Below, piece by piece: positions 8,981 to 18,253 of a DNA stretch of 64,000 nucleotides. The notes beneath the pieces are model-generated. The model saw only the letters and a program-made list of their open reading frames with translations, made no database searches and had not been told where the DNA came from. Position numbers and translations under genes: made by a program. Numbering within the stretch: position 1 is the stretch's first letter; each line of letters begins with the position of its first letter. Source of the stretch: Ktedonobacterales bacterium (GTDB taxonomy: Bacteria; Chloroflexota; Ktedonobacteria; Ktedonobacterales; Ktedonobacteraceae); the NCBI GenBank assembly GCA_027451525.1, contig DAIDJF010000013.1:18210-82209 (forward strand), written 5' to 3'.

Positions 8981-9685
8981 GTGAACACATTACCTGCGGC
9001 CCAGGCCGTAGAAGTCCTGATTCGAGAATATTGGAAACTGGTCTTTCACACAATTTATGGCATGACTGGCGATTGGGAAGAGAGTCAAGATTTGACGCAA
9101 GATACCTTTCACCAGGCACTCAAGTCGATTGATGCCGCGCGTGCCGCCAGTGGCTCCCAGTTTCATCCAAAGGCATGGTTGTTGCGTATCGCCCTTAATA
9201 CGGTGCGTATGCAGCAGAGGAGACGTATGCTTTTTCGCTTCATCCCTTTTTCGCATATGCGTGATGGGAAAAGCGAGGAGACAGAAATCCTCTCTGCTGA
9301 GCAACGGCCCTCTGCGGTACAGCCAGGTGGCTATGGTACACCCGATGGGGGTGACCCAGCGGAAATGATTGCCGAACAGGACACCGTACAGCGTGTATTG
9401 GCGCGTTTACCAGAACAGTTGCGCGTCTGTCTTTTACTCTCGATTGTCAGCGGCCTCTCTAATCGCGAGATCGCTGAAATGCTGGATCTCAATGAGCCAG
9501 CCGTGCGCCAACGCCTGACGCGGGCGCGCAAGCAATTTCAGCAAGTCTATACGCAGGAGAGCGGCGAGGAACTGCACGAACGCAAAACAGACGAAAGTGG
9601 CCCGCAGCGCGAGAGCACGAACGAGGCCAGAAATTCGCGCCATGCGATTACTCACACGACTTTATTTCAGCCACATGGCATGTAG
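8981..9685 (+). CDS. ECF-type RNA polymerase sigma factor
   Basis: 234 residues. The sigma-2 region (about 10-80: LIREYWKLVFHTIYGMTGDWEESQDL, then DTFHQAL) recognises -10 promoter DNA, and sigma-4 (about 140-195: LARLPEQLRVCLLLSIVSGLSNREIAEMLDLNEPAVRQRLTRAR) is a helix-turn-helix for the -35 box. The start is a GTG at 8981 with a weak ribosome site. The charged tail after residue 200 is not conserved. The small gene directly downstream may code its regulator. Confidence 0.9.
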   Translation: MNTLPAAQAVEVLIREYWKLVFHTIYGMTGDWEESQDLTQDTFHQALKSIDAARAASGSQFHPKAWLLRIALNTVRMQQRRRMLFRFIPFSHMRDGKSEETEILSAEQRPSAVQPGGYGTPDGGDPAEMIAEQDTVQRVLARLPEQLRVCLLLSIVSGLSNREIAEMLDLNEPAVRQRLTRARKQFQQVYTQESGEELHERKTDESGPQRESTNEARNSRHAITHTTLFQPHGM

Positions 9686-9705
9686 CTCATTGATGTGGAG
9701 ATGCA

Positions 9706-10002
9706 ATGCAAAACGATACGCTTGAAACGCTGCTATTACGTCACTATGGTGATGTTGCCCCTGCACCACACGGGCTAGAGGCGCAATTACAGGTGTCTCT
9801 GCAGCAGCAGGTATACGAGACGCAATTGCAGCAGCGTCAGCTCGCCCAGTTTGAGACGCGACGCTTTAGTCGGCGGCGTGCGGTCGCCCTCGTTGCCCTC
9901 GGAACGGCAGGTGTGGGTTTTCTTAGTGCGACGTTGGAAGGTTTACAGGTTTTGGAGGCCGCACTGGTCGGCCAGGATGTCAGTCAGAACGCGCTTCCCT
10001 AA
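9706..10002 (+). CDS. Small single-pass membrane protein next to ECF sigma gene
   Basis: 98 residues. A polar helical N-terminus rich in Gln (about 1-55) leads to a basic stretch RRFSRRR and one hydrophobic helix (about 61-80). The gene starts 20 bp after the sigma factor and is surely cotranscribed with it. Position and topology (cytosolic helices, one membrane span) resemble ECF anti-sigma factors, but there is no zinc-binding HxxxCxxC motif, so this is inference only. Confidence 0.65.
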   Translation: MQNDTLETLLLRHYGDVAPAPHGLEAQLQVSLQQQVYETQLQQRQLAQFETRRFSRRRAVALVALGTAGVGFLSATLEGLQVLEAALVGQDVSQNALP

Positions 10003-10062
10003 CCGTTTATGTGCATAAATCATTCACTGTATTGATGTGTGAAATAAGAAAGGATACATATC

Positions 10063-10341
10063 ATGGTTCCAGGATTTCATGGACTCGATCTCGTCGTTAT
10101 TCTCGTTATCGCACTCTTGATCTTTGGCCCTAAGAAACTGCCAGAGATGGGTTCCGCAATTGGCAAAAGCATTAAAGAATTTCGTAAGGGCATGAATGAA
10201 CTGACCGCTCCGAAGGAAGAAGAGCCAAAGGCTCCAACCGTCGCCAGCTACGAAGCTCTGGAGCGCGAAGTTGCCAGCCGCCGTGCTGCCGAGGCCGCAC
10301 AGCCCGAAGTGAGCGTTGCCAGCGAAGAGAAGCGCGACTAG
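10063..10341 (+). CDS. tatA: Sec-independent translocase subunit TatA
   Basis: 92 residues. TatA forms the protein-conducting assembly of the twin-arginine pathway. The short N-terminal membrane helix ([23 protein letters not shown]) with the FGPKKLPE hinge, the amphipathic helix [18 protein letters not shown], and a charged tail are all typical. AGAAAGGA precedes the ATG. tatC follows 33 bp later. Confidence 0.93.
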   Translation: MVPGFHGLDLVVILVIALLIFGPKKLPEMGSAIGKSIKEFRKGMNELTAPKEEEPKAPTVASYEALEREVASRRAAEAAQPEVSVASEEKRD

Positions 10342-10374
10342 CGATGGCGCGCGCCACGAATGCAGGGAGTAAGT

Positions 10375-11184
10375 ATGTCAACAAGTGACATCGATAGGGA
10401 AGATCCCTTGCAGGCATTTCAGGGTCTCCTCGGTAGCTCTGGAAGCTCAGAGGGCGACGATGGCTCTGATATGTCGCTGGTGGATCATCTGGAAGAGCTG
10501 CGCTGGCGTATCTTCAAAGTACTGATTGCTGTAGCTATTGGTTCGGTTATCGCCTTTATCTTTAGAGATTACATTGTCCATTTTCTGGAAGCACCATTAC
10601 CTGCGCAAGCAGACCAGCTTCCAGGTATCAAGAGTGGGCATCCGATTGTTACCGGCCTGGGAGAAGGCTTTACTGTCATGCTGCTCATCTCGCTGGCAGG
10701 TGGGATAGTCTTCTCTCTTCCGGTGCTGCTCTATCAGGCATGGGCTTTTATCGCGCCAGGATTGTATGACCACGAGAAGAAAAACGCTGTTCCATTCATC
10801 TTTGTGGGATTGGTGCTCTTCATCGCGGGCATTTCGCTCGGCTACATTGTATTGCGCTATCCGGTCGAATGGCTGGTCACGTTTGCCTCGAATAGCTTTA
10901 CGGAACTGGTCACAGCAAGCAGCTACTTTACGTTTGTCGCATTCTTCGTATTGGCCTTTGGTCTTGTTTTCGAGTTGCCGCTCGTCCTGACCTTTATGGC
11001 CCAGGTCGGCTTGATTACGTCGCAAACGCTGATTAAAAAGCGTGCCACCTCGCACGTTGGCATGTGGGTCGCGGCAACGTTTCTGACCCCTGGCGCGGAT
11101 ATCTACAGCCCAGTTATTCTGGGTGTCGCCATGTCGTTCCTCTACGAACTGACGATCATCTTTATCCGCATCATCAAGAAATAA
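10375..11184 (+). CDS. tatC: Sec-independent translocase subunit TatC
   Basis: 269 residues with six hydrophobic segments. TatC recognises twin-arginine signal peptides together with TatA/B. The N-terminal signature SLVDHLEELRWRI and the segment VFELPLVLTFMAQVG are family marks, as is FLTPGADIYSP near the end. The ATG at 10375 is preferred (GGGAG 5 nt upstream) over an ATG at 10360. A strong terminator follows directly. Confidence 0.95.
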   Translation: MSTSDIDREDPLQAFQGLLGSSGSSEGDDGSDMSLVDHLEELRWRIFKVLIAVAIGSVIAFIFRDYIVHFLEAPLPAQADQLPGIKSGHPIVTGLGEGFTVMLLISLAGGIVFSLPVLLYQAWAFIAPGLYDHEKKNAVPFIFVGLVLFIAGISLGYIVLRYPVEWLVTFASNSFTELVTASSYFTFVAFFVLAFGLVFELPLVLTFMAQVGLITSQTLIKKRATSHVGMWVAATFLTPGADIYSPVILGVAMSFLYELTIIFIRIIKK

Positions 11185-11188
11185 CCGT

Positions 11189-11214
11189 AAGGGGCGTGTT
11201 CAAGCACGCCCCTT
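11189..11214. terminator. Bidirectional terminator between tatC and MFS gene
   Basis: A perfect 10-bp stem (AAGGGGCGTG / CACGCCCCTT) with a 6-nt loop lies between the convergent ends of tatC and the transporter gene. The A-run on one side and T's on the other let it work in both directions. Confidence 0.8.
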
Positions 11215-12555
11215 CTATGTATCCTCACGACTAAAACGTGCCCAGAGAAGCACAGTTGAAAGCACGTAGAACACGGCCCCAATAATGAAAACGGGGGCGT
11301 AGCTGAAATGGGCGATAAGTACACCACCGAGGGGCGTAGTGATCGCTCCTGTGCCTTGTGAGACCGCTTGATAGGTGCTATTTGCCAGTCCGCGCCGTTG
11401 TTCTGGTATCGCCTCCATTGAGTAGACTTGAAAGATGCCCATGGCCATATCCATTGTGCCTTGACGGAACAGATAAAGCAGAGCCGCGAGTGGCAGAAAA
11501 CTCGTCAGACCAATCGTGAGTAAAAGCGGGATGCTTAACAAGCGCGTCACGCTGATGGTGTTGATCTTGCCGATGCGCATGGCGAGCAATGGAGCAAGCA
11601 GCGTCAAAAGGGCATTGAGCGCGTTTGCGCCGCCATCAATCAGGCCAAAGAGGGCGGGTGAGGCTTTAAGATGTTCAACAAAATAGAGATTGAAATAGGG
11701 GATAAATAGTCCCGCTCCCAGGCCGATCAAAACCTGGACCAGGACTAGTACGAAGAATGGGCTATTGAGCCAGACCCGCACTGGTGTGTGATGTATCTGC
11801 TTGCGCCAGTAGGTGATTTGCACGAGCAGATTGCGCAATGACTGGCGTGTTGAGATTGTGAAGTTCTTCCCTTGCTCTGCTTGCCTTTGGTGCGTGGGGC
11901 GATCATCGCTCAACATAAACACGGGGATCAGACTAGGGATTGCGAGGATGCCCGCGAAGAGCAACGCAAGCTGAAATGAACGCGGCGTTGCCTCTTGTGC
12001 CAGCAGCCAGTGAACAGGGGGCGGGAGCGGCATCATCAGCCAGGGAACACTGCGCAACCATCCTGGCAGACTTCCACCCAATACTTCGCCCAGCACCGTT
12101 GTGCCCAGACTGACGACGATATTAAAGCTAAAGAGGTGTGGACGCTCTGCCGAGCTACTGTTCTGTGTCAGATAAGGCGCGTTCACGACGAGTAAGAAGG
12201 CGGCGGCGATACCCGCGATAAAGCCACTAATCAATAAGGGAACGGGCTGGCGAAAGAGAATTTGCGCGGCGCCGATGACGCCAATCGCCAGATTTGACCA
12301 GATTTGTACTAGCTTGCCACCGTAGCGATCAATGCAGAAACCAGCCGGAAAGATGGCAAGTCCTGCTCCTAATGTGGTGGAGAAAAGCACCAGCCCGATA
12401 AAGTCAGTATTATACCCTAATGAAGCTAGATAGAGATTATAGAGTACCAGCAGAATGCCAATCGTGATTCCACTGAGGGCATTGCTGATCAGATAGAGTC
12501 GGGCGTTACGTTGAAAACGCCCGAACTCATGCATATAGTTAACGAGAAGAGACAT
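11215..12555 (-). CDS. Major facilitator superfamily transporter
   Basis: About 446 residues with 12 predicted membrane helices. MFS members exchange or export small solutes by alternating access. The segment GAGLAIFPAGFCIDRYGGK fits the loop 2-3 motif (GxLaDRxGrr) of MFS proteins. The substrate cannot be read from sequence. The start is uncertain: an ATG at 12594 gives 13 extra residues and overlaps the upstream gene by 56 bp, while the ATG at 12555 overlaps by 17 bp; neither has a clear ribosome site. It is downstream of two membrane-protein genes on the same strand. Confidence 0.85.
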   Translation of the reverse strand: MSLLVNYMHEFGRFQRNARLYLISNALSGITIGILLVLYNLYLASLGYNTDFIGLVLFSTTLGAGLAIFPAGFCIDRYGGKLVQIWSNLAIGVIGAAQILFRQPVPLLISGFIAGIAAAFLLVVNAPYLTQNSSSAERPHLFSFNIVVSLGTTVLGEVLGGSLPGWLRSVPWLMMPLPPPVHWLLAQEATPRSFQLALLFAGILAIPSLIPVFMLSDDRPTHQRQAEQGKNFTISTRQSLRNLLVQITYWRKQIHHTPVRVWLNSPFFVLVLVQVLIGLGAGLFIPYFNLYFVEHLKASPALFGLIDGGANALNALLTLLAPLLAMRIGKINTISVTRLLSIPLLLTIGLTSFLPLAALLYLFRQGTMDMAMGIFQVYSMEAIPEQRRGLANSTYQAVSQGTGAITTPLGGVLIAHFSYAPVFIIGAVFYVLSTVLLWARFSREDT

Positions 12556-13120
12556 TGCTGCGCTGTATGGCTGATGCCGCTGGTTCACGCCCATTAGTTT
12601 TTGGTAAAGGAGTGAGCGGGAATTTTGGCATCTGTTCTTTTACTGCTTCAGATGTTGTAGGTGGATTGCTCGTCAAATTCTCTGCAACCTTTGCCACGTC
12701 TGGCTGTTTGAGGCCGGGCAGAAAGAACGCCTGTGCAATGGTTTGGACTTGCAATGTACGTGCCCGAAATTCGATAGCATATCCCACTACGCGGTCGCTT
12801 AGTTCGTCTACCTGATGATCAATTGTTTTGAGACGCTCTGGCCCCTGCGCAATCGTGCGAATAATTTGATTCTCGTTCTCACTTGCTGGCACACCGCGTT
12901 GAATGGCCTCAGTGGTCTTGTTTACCGTGTCAACAGTCGGGCGCAGTAGTTTGATGAGATCCGCTTGCTTGTTGACCCAGCGAAAAAGGAGCACGCTCAC
13001 AATACCGAGGGCGAGGATCAGGATAATCAAAAGGACTGCGTAGAAGCAAATGATGATGGCTGCAATTGGCCCAGCACTGCTAAGAAATGGTGTATCTGTT
13101 GCCTGTGCAAGATAGGCCAT
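12539..13120 (-). CDS. DUF948-like membrane protein of unknown function
   Basis: 193 residues. One strong membrane helix (about 18-45) is followed by a long helical region with repeated hydrophobic spacing (LLRPTVDTVNKTTEAI and similar) and a Pro/Thr-rich tail. The layout resembles DUF948 proteins. AGGAGG lies 6 nt before its ATG, which overlaps the stop of the upstream gene by one base (TAATG), indicating coupling. Function unknown. Confidence 0.7.
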   Translation of the reverse strand: MAYLAQATDTPFLSSAGPIAAIIICFYAVLLIILILALGIVSVLLFRWVNKQADLIKLLRPTVDTVNKTTEAIQRGVPASENENQIIRTIAQGPERLKTIDHQVDELSDRVVGYAIEFRARTLQVQTIAQAFFLPGLKQPDVAKVAENLTSNPPTTSEAVKEQMPKFPLTPLPKTNGREPAASAIQRSNVSSR

Positions 13121-13596
13121 TATTCACCTCCTGCTCCTGATAATGCCTCTTTTTGCTGCTGACGACGCTGCTCCGAACGGCTGCGCGTCATACCCTTACC
13201 TAAAAACGTGCGCATCATTTGCTGTCCGGCGACAACCGCCGCCGCCGCTCGTACGCTTGGCACAACCGCCAGTTCGCTCGTGAGTTTAGTCGCCGTGCCC
13301 AGTGTCGAGACTGTATGTCCCGCCGTCTGTGCTGTATCTTTGACGATGCTGATCGTCTCCTGCACCGACTCCAAGAGTGGTTTCATCTCGTCGCGGATCG
13401 TCGTGATGGTACGCACGAGTAGATAGATGGAGAAGACCTGTAAGCCGGTTGCTACGACGAGTAGCAAGGCTAGCAGGATTAAGAAAATGTATAGAACATT
13501 GAGCAACCAGCCGAAAATGGTTGCAAAGACAAGACCAACGATGATAAGTACCAGCACAACGCCAGCAATTATCAGATAGGGTATAGCGGCCTTCAT
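13120..13596 (-). CDS. DUF948-like membrane protein of unknown function
   Basis: 158 residues. Two adjacent hydrophobic helices (about 5-60) precede a helical region (RTITTIRDEMKPLLESVQETISIVKDT) typical of DUF948-like proteins and a basic, Gln-rich tail. The ATG at 13596 is chosen because GAGGAGG lies 7 nt upstream; an ATG at 13602 is too close to it. It is the first gene of a three-gene minus-strand unit with the next DUF948-like gene and the MFS transporter. A TATAAT box at 13637-13642 on the minus strand may drive it. Confidence 0.7.
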   Translation of the reverse strand: MKAAIPYLIIAGVVLVLIIVGLVFATIFGWLLNVLYIFLILLALLLVVATGLQVFSIYLLVRTITTIRDEMKPLLESVQETISIVKDTAQTAGHTVSTLGTATKLTSELAVVPSVRAAAAVVAGQQMMRTFLGKGMTRSRSEQRRQQQKEALSGAGGE

Positions 13597-13945
13597 ACAC
13601 ATGCCTCCTCATATAATTTTGATTGAATGCTGTTTTATTATAGCGCACAAGCCGTATGATTTGCAGACTGCAATATGTGCCACACTCATATTCTTCTTAT
13701 AACACGCTCCGTATGCCACTGGTGAGTACAGCATGGGAAGAAAAGCTCTTCTTTGCACTGCTTGCCATTAACTCAGAAACCTGAAAAAGAGCTAAGAGCT
13801 TACTGAGACTTTTGTTTTTGCCCTATCAATCTGGCTGTTTTTGCATCCTGCACTTAATGTCAGCCGTTACAAATGTAAATAGTATCGTATGCTAACCTAC
13901 GCAGTGAAAACATCTGAAATACATGTTTGTCAGAAGGAGATTTCT
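13597..13945. other. Divergent intergenic region
   Basis: 349 bp between divergently transcribed membrane-protein genes. It holds a minus-strand TATAAT (13637-13642) and imperfect short repeats (AAGAGCTAAGAGCTTA near 13790). No gene is seen. Confidence 0.4.
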
Positions 13946-14299
13946 ATGCCGGTTCTACATACAATTTTTGCTGATACGGTGATTTTAACACTCGGCATTT
14001 TTGGACATCATTTTGTACTGACGCTCAGCCAACTCATCTACTGGTTAATCGCTGCCCTCGTTGGTCTGATCGCGGAATTTATCGTCGGCTGGCGTGTGCC
14101 ATTAGGCATTATCGGCGGCTTTGCTGCTGCCCTTATCGGTATCTGGCTCTTAACTGATGTGGTGCAGTTGACCATTCCAGGCGATCCCACTCTCTATGGT
14201 GTACCTCTACTCAAGACGCTGATCGGGGCCATTCTCTTTGTCGCCCTGTGGCATCTGCTCACCTACCGTTCCTGGGGAGCACGTCGCGCTGCCGCATAG
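13946..14299 (+). CDS. GlsB/YeaQ-like integral membrane protein
   Basis: 117 residues with about four hydrophobic segments. The segment LVGLIAEFIVGWRVPLGIIGGFAAALIGIWLL resembles the Transglycosylase-associated (GlsB/YeaQ/YmgE) family of small stress-linked membrane proteins. The ATG at 13946 has AAGGAG 6 nt upstream. A close paralogue lies at 14651-15049, so this is a tandem duplication. A stem-loop follows the gene. The exact role is unknown. Confidence 0.72.
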   Translation: MPVLHTIFADTVILTLGIFGHHFVLTLSQLIYWLIAALVGLIAEFIVGWRVPLGIIGGFAAALIGIWLLTDVVQLTIPGDPTLYGVPLLKTLIGAILFVALWHLLTYRSWGARRAAA

Positions 14300-14320
14300 C
14301 TAGTTATACTCCCGCCAGCA

Positions 14321-14362
14321 AGCCGTATGACATGCATCGCCATTGATGTGTGCCATACGGCT
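14321..14362 (+). terminator. Stem-loop after first GlsB-like gene
   Basis: AGCCGTATG at 14321-14329 pairs with CATACGGCT at 14354-14362 and is followed by TTCTGTTT. It lies 21 bp after the stop codon and is a likely intrinsic terminator, with partial pairing continuing into the loop. Confidence 0.6.
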
Positions 14363-14650
14363 TTCTGTTTGATAATCTACTATCGAAGGTTGGATGGGAA
14401 TTGCTCACATAGCATAAATGTTGTACTATTATGGCCGAGTAGCAATAATCGCCAGCCTCTTCGTTTGAACGTGCGCAGTCCTGCTCGTTTATAGCAATAG
14501 ACGGAAGTGCGCGCAAGGGAACGTGGGCAGGGTCTATGGACATGGACAGATTGAGCGATCAAAAAAACCTTGGGTGGCACGTTTTCTTTACATGACGATC
14601 AATCGATACTCTGCTACTAGATTATTAAGAACGCGGAGAAGGAGACAGTT
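14363..14650. other. Non-coding gap between the GlsB-like paralogues
   Basis: About 290 bp with no gene apparent beyond the stem-loop at its left edge. It should hold a promoter for the second paralogue. Confidence 0.35.
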
Positions 14651-15049
14651 ATGCTTGCTTTACCCATTTTTGCATGGCTTGCCGATACGCCTGTGATGAC
14701 TATTCCATCCTTGCATCTGACGATCACATCCAGTATGATCATCTACCTGATTATTGCTGCTATTGTGGGCCTGCTGGCGGAATTTCTGGTCGGTTGGCGA
14801 CTACCCTTTGGTTTTGTCGGTGCGATTATCGCGGCTCTGATTGGTATCTGGCTTTTAACAAGCGTGATACAGGTCAGTATCCCTGGGGATTTCACTATCG
14901 CCGGTCAGCCGATTCCGCTGATCAAGGCACTGTTAGGCGCAATCGTGGTGGTCGCTCTCTGGCATTTACTGACCTTTCCTTCCTGGCGGCGGCGGCACCG
15001 CTATTATCGTGGCTATCGGCGGGAGCGGGAGTATCGCGAGCGGTATTAG
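14651..15049 (+). CDS. GlsB/YeaQ-like integral membrane protein, paralogue
   Basis: 132 residues. It aligns along its length with the protein at 13946: IVGLLAEFLVGWRLPFGFVGAIIAALIGIWLL here against LVGLIAEFIVGWRVPLGIIGGFAAALIGIWLL there, and both end in ALWHLLT. It differs in a basic tail rich in Arg and Tyr. GGAGAAGGAG precedes the ATG. The pair arose by local duplication. Confidence 0.72.
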   Translation: MLALPIFAWLADTPVMTIPSLHLTITSSMIIYLIIAAIVGLLAEFLVGWRLPFGFVGAIIAALIGIWLLTSVIQVSIPGDFTIAGQPIPLIKALLGAIVVVALWHLLTFPSWRRRHRYYRGYRREREYRERY

Positions 15050-15165
15050 CACGTTAGCATATAGCATATATTCGAGAACTACACCGAAAAGGTGCGTGGT
15101 TATGGTATCTCCTAACCGCGCACTCTTTTTGTGCATAAATCTCGCGTAGAAAGATGGAATGATCC

Positions 15166-15807
15166 ATGGAACCAACATTTATTATCAGTGCTTTTGTCAC
15201 GTTTTTTACGATCATCGATCCCGTTGGGCTGGCCCCTGTCGTGGTTGGTCTGACCGCGAATCTGAATGAGAGCCAGCGTAAGGTGATTGTGACGCGGGCA
15301 ACTGTTATCAGTGCCATTATCATCGCTTTTTTTGCGCTCGTAGGACGTTTTCTGCTAGACCGTCTCGGCATCCAGTTGTATGCCTTCGATATGGCGGGTG
15401 GCGCACTGCTCTTCCTCGTCGCGGTTGATATGCTCTTTGGGCGGCCCTCCGGTGCGCGTGAGACGCAGACTGAGGCTGATGAGGCGATGACGCGCGAGGA
15501 TATTAGCATCTTCCCGCTGGCTATTCCCATGATTGCCGGTCCCGGCACGATTGCAACGACGATCCTCTACGTGGATATTGCAACTCCGCACCCACTGGAT
15601 TTATTAGCGGTCGTGGCTGCAATTGCCAGTGCCTTGCTGACCGCCTGGATTGTGATGCGTAGCAGCCTCTATCTCGTGCGTCTCTTTGGACGAACTGGTA
15701 TTATGGTGCTGTCACGCATTCTCGGTATTCTGCTTGCAGCCCTGGCCTTGCAGTTTATCTTAAATGGCATTATGCTGTTTTTGCACAGCAGTGGATTAGT
15801 CAAATAA
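15166..15807 (+). CDS. MarC family integral membrane protein
   Basis: 213 residues with six predicted helices. MarC (UPF0056) proteins are inner-membrane proteins of unclear function, no longer thought to cause multidrug resistance. The marks FFTIIDPVGLAPVV near the start, DMAGGALLFLVAVDMLFG in the middle and FPLAIPMIAGPGTIATTI are typical. It stands alone on the plus strand. Confidence 0.9.
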   Translation: MEPTFIISAFVTFFTIIDPVGLAPVVVGLTANLNESQRKVIVTRATVISAIIIAFFALVGRFLLDRLGIQLYAFDMAGGALLFLVAVDMLFGRPSGARETQTEADEAMTREDISIFPLAIPMIAGPGTIATTILYVDIATPHPLDLLAVVAAIASALLTAWIVMRSSLYLVRLFGRTGIMVLSRILGILLAALALQFILNGIMLFLHSSGLVK

Positions 15808-15911
15808 TCCTATTGCCTGCCAGAAAGAGCCTGCATGGATACGGCAAACCGTCTGTGTAAGCCCATGTTTTGCTACATTTTAAGGCTTAAAACGTATATA
15901 CATACAAGCGT

Positions 15912-16850
15912 ATGCAAGCAACGTGCGTAGCAATCAGTATTGTTCCTGGCAACAGAAGGGTGGATCATATCTATCAGGCGGACAAAACGAGCCTCCAACG
16001 GAACCATTTGCGCATAAGCTACCAGATGGCATTGTCCCGCTATCGCTCGCTGGTGGGGTTAGAGCGCATCTCGTGGGTGACATGGGGTATTACCATCGTG
16101 ACAGTCGCTATCTGGTGCTTTACAGCCTCTCAGGCGGCTGTCGGGGCCGGAGCACATACGCTCCTTGCAATTATCACGGATATCGCGCAGAATGCGATTA
16201 CCGTGCAAGATAAAGATAATAATGCGCTTGCTGATGTGTTACTGACCTATGGTGCAAAAGATAATGGCTTGATCTTGCAAGGGCAGTATTGGCGCTTTGT
16301 GATGCCTATCTTTTTGCATGTCAACCTGCTGCATGTCGGCTTGAATATGCTGAACTTTGTAGTGCTCGGTGTTTTTTTAGAGCGTCTGTTAGGGCACGCA
16401 CGTTTATTGCTGATCTATCTAATCACTGGTATTATTAGCATTATTACAAGTTGTATCTTTACACCTCAGGATATCAGCGTAGGTGCGTCAGGAGCAATTT
16501 TCGGTCTGGTGGGAGCATACTGTATGTTTGTATTGCTTCATCGCCATGCATTTAGAAATGGTGGTGTTCCAGCTCTGCTCTGGCTCGTCTTTATTATAGG
16601 ACTCAATTTAGGAATAGGGCTGTTTATTCCGAACGTGGATAACTATGCGCATATAGGTGGTCTGCTCGCGGGTTTCCTTTTAGGGTGGTGGTTTACTCCA
16701 CTCTATAAACCTGCGCTCTCTCCCTCTAGTGCTGAAGATACGGCGTTTGTTGATATGCATAGTCTTGCACGTCGCTGGCCTCTGGCCCTTGTTACGGTCG
16801 TGGGGACGTTCGTCCTCGCGGCCTGCGTTGTACACTACATGGGAAGGTAA
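15912..16850 (+). CDS. Rhomboid family intramembrane serine protease
   Basis: 312 residues from the ATG at 15912; an ATG at 16026 would give 274. Neither has a clear ribosome site, and the first 38 residues are poorly rhomboid-like, so the shorter form is quite possible. Rhomboids cut membrane-spanning substrates. The core is present: HVNLLHVGLNML, the nucleophile motif GASGAIFGL, and the catalytic His in NYAHIGGLLAG. A second rhomboid begins only 5 bp downstream. Confidence 0.88.
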   Translation: MQATCVAISIVPGNRRVDHIYQADKTSLQRNHLRISYQMALSRYRSLVGLERISWVTWGITIVTVAIWCFTASQAAVGAGAHTLLAIITDIAQNAITVQDKDNNALADVLLTYGAKDNGLILQGQYWRFVMPIFLHVNLLHVGLNMLNFVVLGVFLERLLGHARLLLIYLITGIISIITSCIFTPQDISVGASGAIFGLVGAYCMFVLLHRHAFRNGGVPALLWLVFIIGLNLGIGLFIPNVDNYAHIGGLLAGFLLGWWFTPLYKPALSPSSAEDTAFVDMHSLARRWPLALVTVVGTFVLAACVVHYMGR

Positions 16851-16855
16851 GAGTT

Positions 16856-18097
16856 GTGGAAGCACAGACTGAGATACAGACATACCTGGAGCGTGGCAAA
16901 GATGCTCTGGCTCAGGGACAGGCTCGTGACGCCGCGATAGCCTATGCGCACGCGGCACAGATCGAACCTGATAACCCAATGGTTCACCTGGGGCTAGCGG
17001 AGGCCAATCTCGCACTGGGTAATTATGACATCACACGCATCGCGTCTAAGCGCGTGCAAGAGCTTCAACCCGCTGGCGGACCAGAAGGGATGACCGCGCA
17101 GGCTCTGCTCGATCTGCTCAGCCGCCGCTATGACCGCGCGTTAGAGTTTATCGACAAGGCAATCGCTATGGAGCCGGGCGTGGCCTATATGCATGCCTTG
17201 CGCTCATTCCTGCTGCGCGCTCTGGGGCAGGACTATGATGCAAATCTGGCGCGCGCGCGTTCTAGCCGCCTTGCCTATGGGGCGCGTTTCGAGAATTGTT
17301 TCCCGCAGCTAGAGCCGCCGCCTGTATCCGGCTATAGTGCTGTTGCACCTGCTCCAACCCTGGGTCAAGGCGAAGAACGCAAGACTACTGCGGAGAGCGG
17401 CACGGTTCCTGCTCCTGATGTCCCCAAAACACGTGAAGCGGAGCAAAGTTGGTCGCCGCCCAATCAGATGCAACGCCAGATGATTCGCACGCGCTTCGTG
17501 ATGAGTCGTTACCCCAACCTGGTGACATATACCATTGTCGGTATCAATGCGCTCATCTATCTCATCATGGTGGTGATGAGTCGCAGTCTGGATATCAATA
17601 TTGATGTGCTGGTGAATATGGGGGCACAGGTCAATCTGTTGGTTGCGCAAGGACAGTTCTGGCGTATCTTTACCGCTATGTTCCTGCACTTCAGCATTTT
17701 CCATATCGGCCTAAATATGCTCTCGCTCTTCTTTATCGGCAGTGCTATCGAAGTGTTTTATGGCAAATGGCGGTATCTGGTGATCTATCTGGGGTCAGGC
17801 ATAGTGGGTGGCATCTTAACCTACTTCTTGAGTTCGCCGGATACCGTTGCTGCTGGGGCTTCTGGGGCAATCTTTGGCGTCTTTGGTGCGCTAGGTGTCT
17901 TCTATGTGGTAAATTGGCGCGCGCTCGGCTCGTATGGACGCGGCGCGATTGGTAACTGGGTCTTCTGGCTGGGCCTCAATATCGTCTTTGGCTTGTCAGA
18001 CCCCAGCATCGGCCTCACGGACCACCTGGGTGGCCTCGTCGCGGGTATGCTGATCGCGTTTCTGCTCATCCCGCGCCTGGGACAGCGGCGTGTATAA
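16856..18097 (+). CDS. TPR-rhomboid fusion protease
   Basis: 413 residues. An N-terminal TPR region (about 1-150, with GKDALAQGQARDAAIAYAHAAQIEPDN as one repeat) is joined by a Pro/Thr-rich linker to a rhomboid domain (about 215-405) with HFSIFHIGLNML, GASGAIFGVFG and the His motif DHLGGLVAG. The start is GTG 16856 with GGGAAGG upstream. The TPR part probably selects partner proteins in the cytosol. It is clearly cotranscribed with the first rhomboid. Confidence 0.88.
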   Translation: MEAQTEIQTYLERGKDALAQGQARDAAIAYAHAAQIEPDNPMVHLGLAEANLALGNYDITRIASKRVQELQPAGGPEGMTAQALLDLLSRRYDRALEFIDKAIAMEPGVAYMHALRSFLLRALGQDYDANLARARSSRLAYGARFENCFPQLEPPPVSGYSAVAPAPTLGQGEERKTTAESGTVPAPDVPKTREAEQSWSPPNQMQRQMIRTRFVMSRYPNLVTYTIVGINALIYLIMVVMSRSLDINIDVLVNMGAQVNLLVAQGQFWRIFTAMFLHFSIFHIGLNMLSLFFIGSAIEVFYGKWRYLVIYLGSGIVGGILTYFLSSPDTVAAGASGAIFGVFGALGVFYVVNWRALGSYGRGAIGNWVFWLGLNIVFGLSDPSIGLTDHLGGLVAGMLIAFLLIPRLGQRRV

Positions 18098-18112
18098 GCT
18101 CTAGGTGGTGTG

Positions 18113-18164
18113 AAAAAAGGCATGGGGCACAAAAACCTGTTATAGTGTGTGTCCTATGCCTTTT
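18113..18164 (+). terminator. Putative terminator after TPR-rhomboid gene
   Basis: AAAAAAGGCATGGGG and TCCTATGCCTTTTC form an imperfect stem with a loop of about 25 nt, 15 bp after the stop codon; the 3' arm ends in a short T-run. Confidence 0.5.
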
Positions 18165-18253
18165 CTGCTGGAATAGAAGATGTATTGGAATACTTTGAAG
18201 CAAAATGACATATTGATGTTTGCTTGTTGTAGTGCTCTGTACACTGAAGATAT

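Noticed and set aside
13889..13945. Longer N-terminus for the GlsB-like protein
   Set aside because: AAGGAG stands before the ATG at 13946, and the extension has no membrane or family character.
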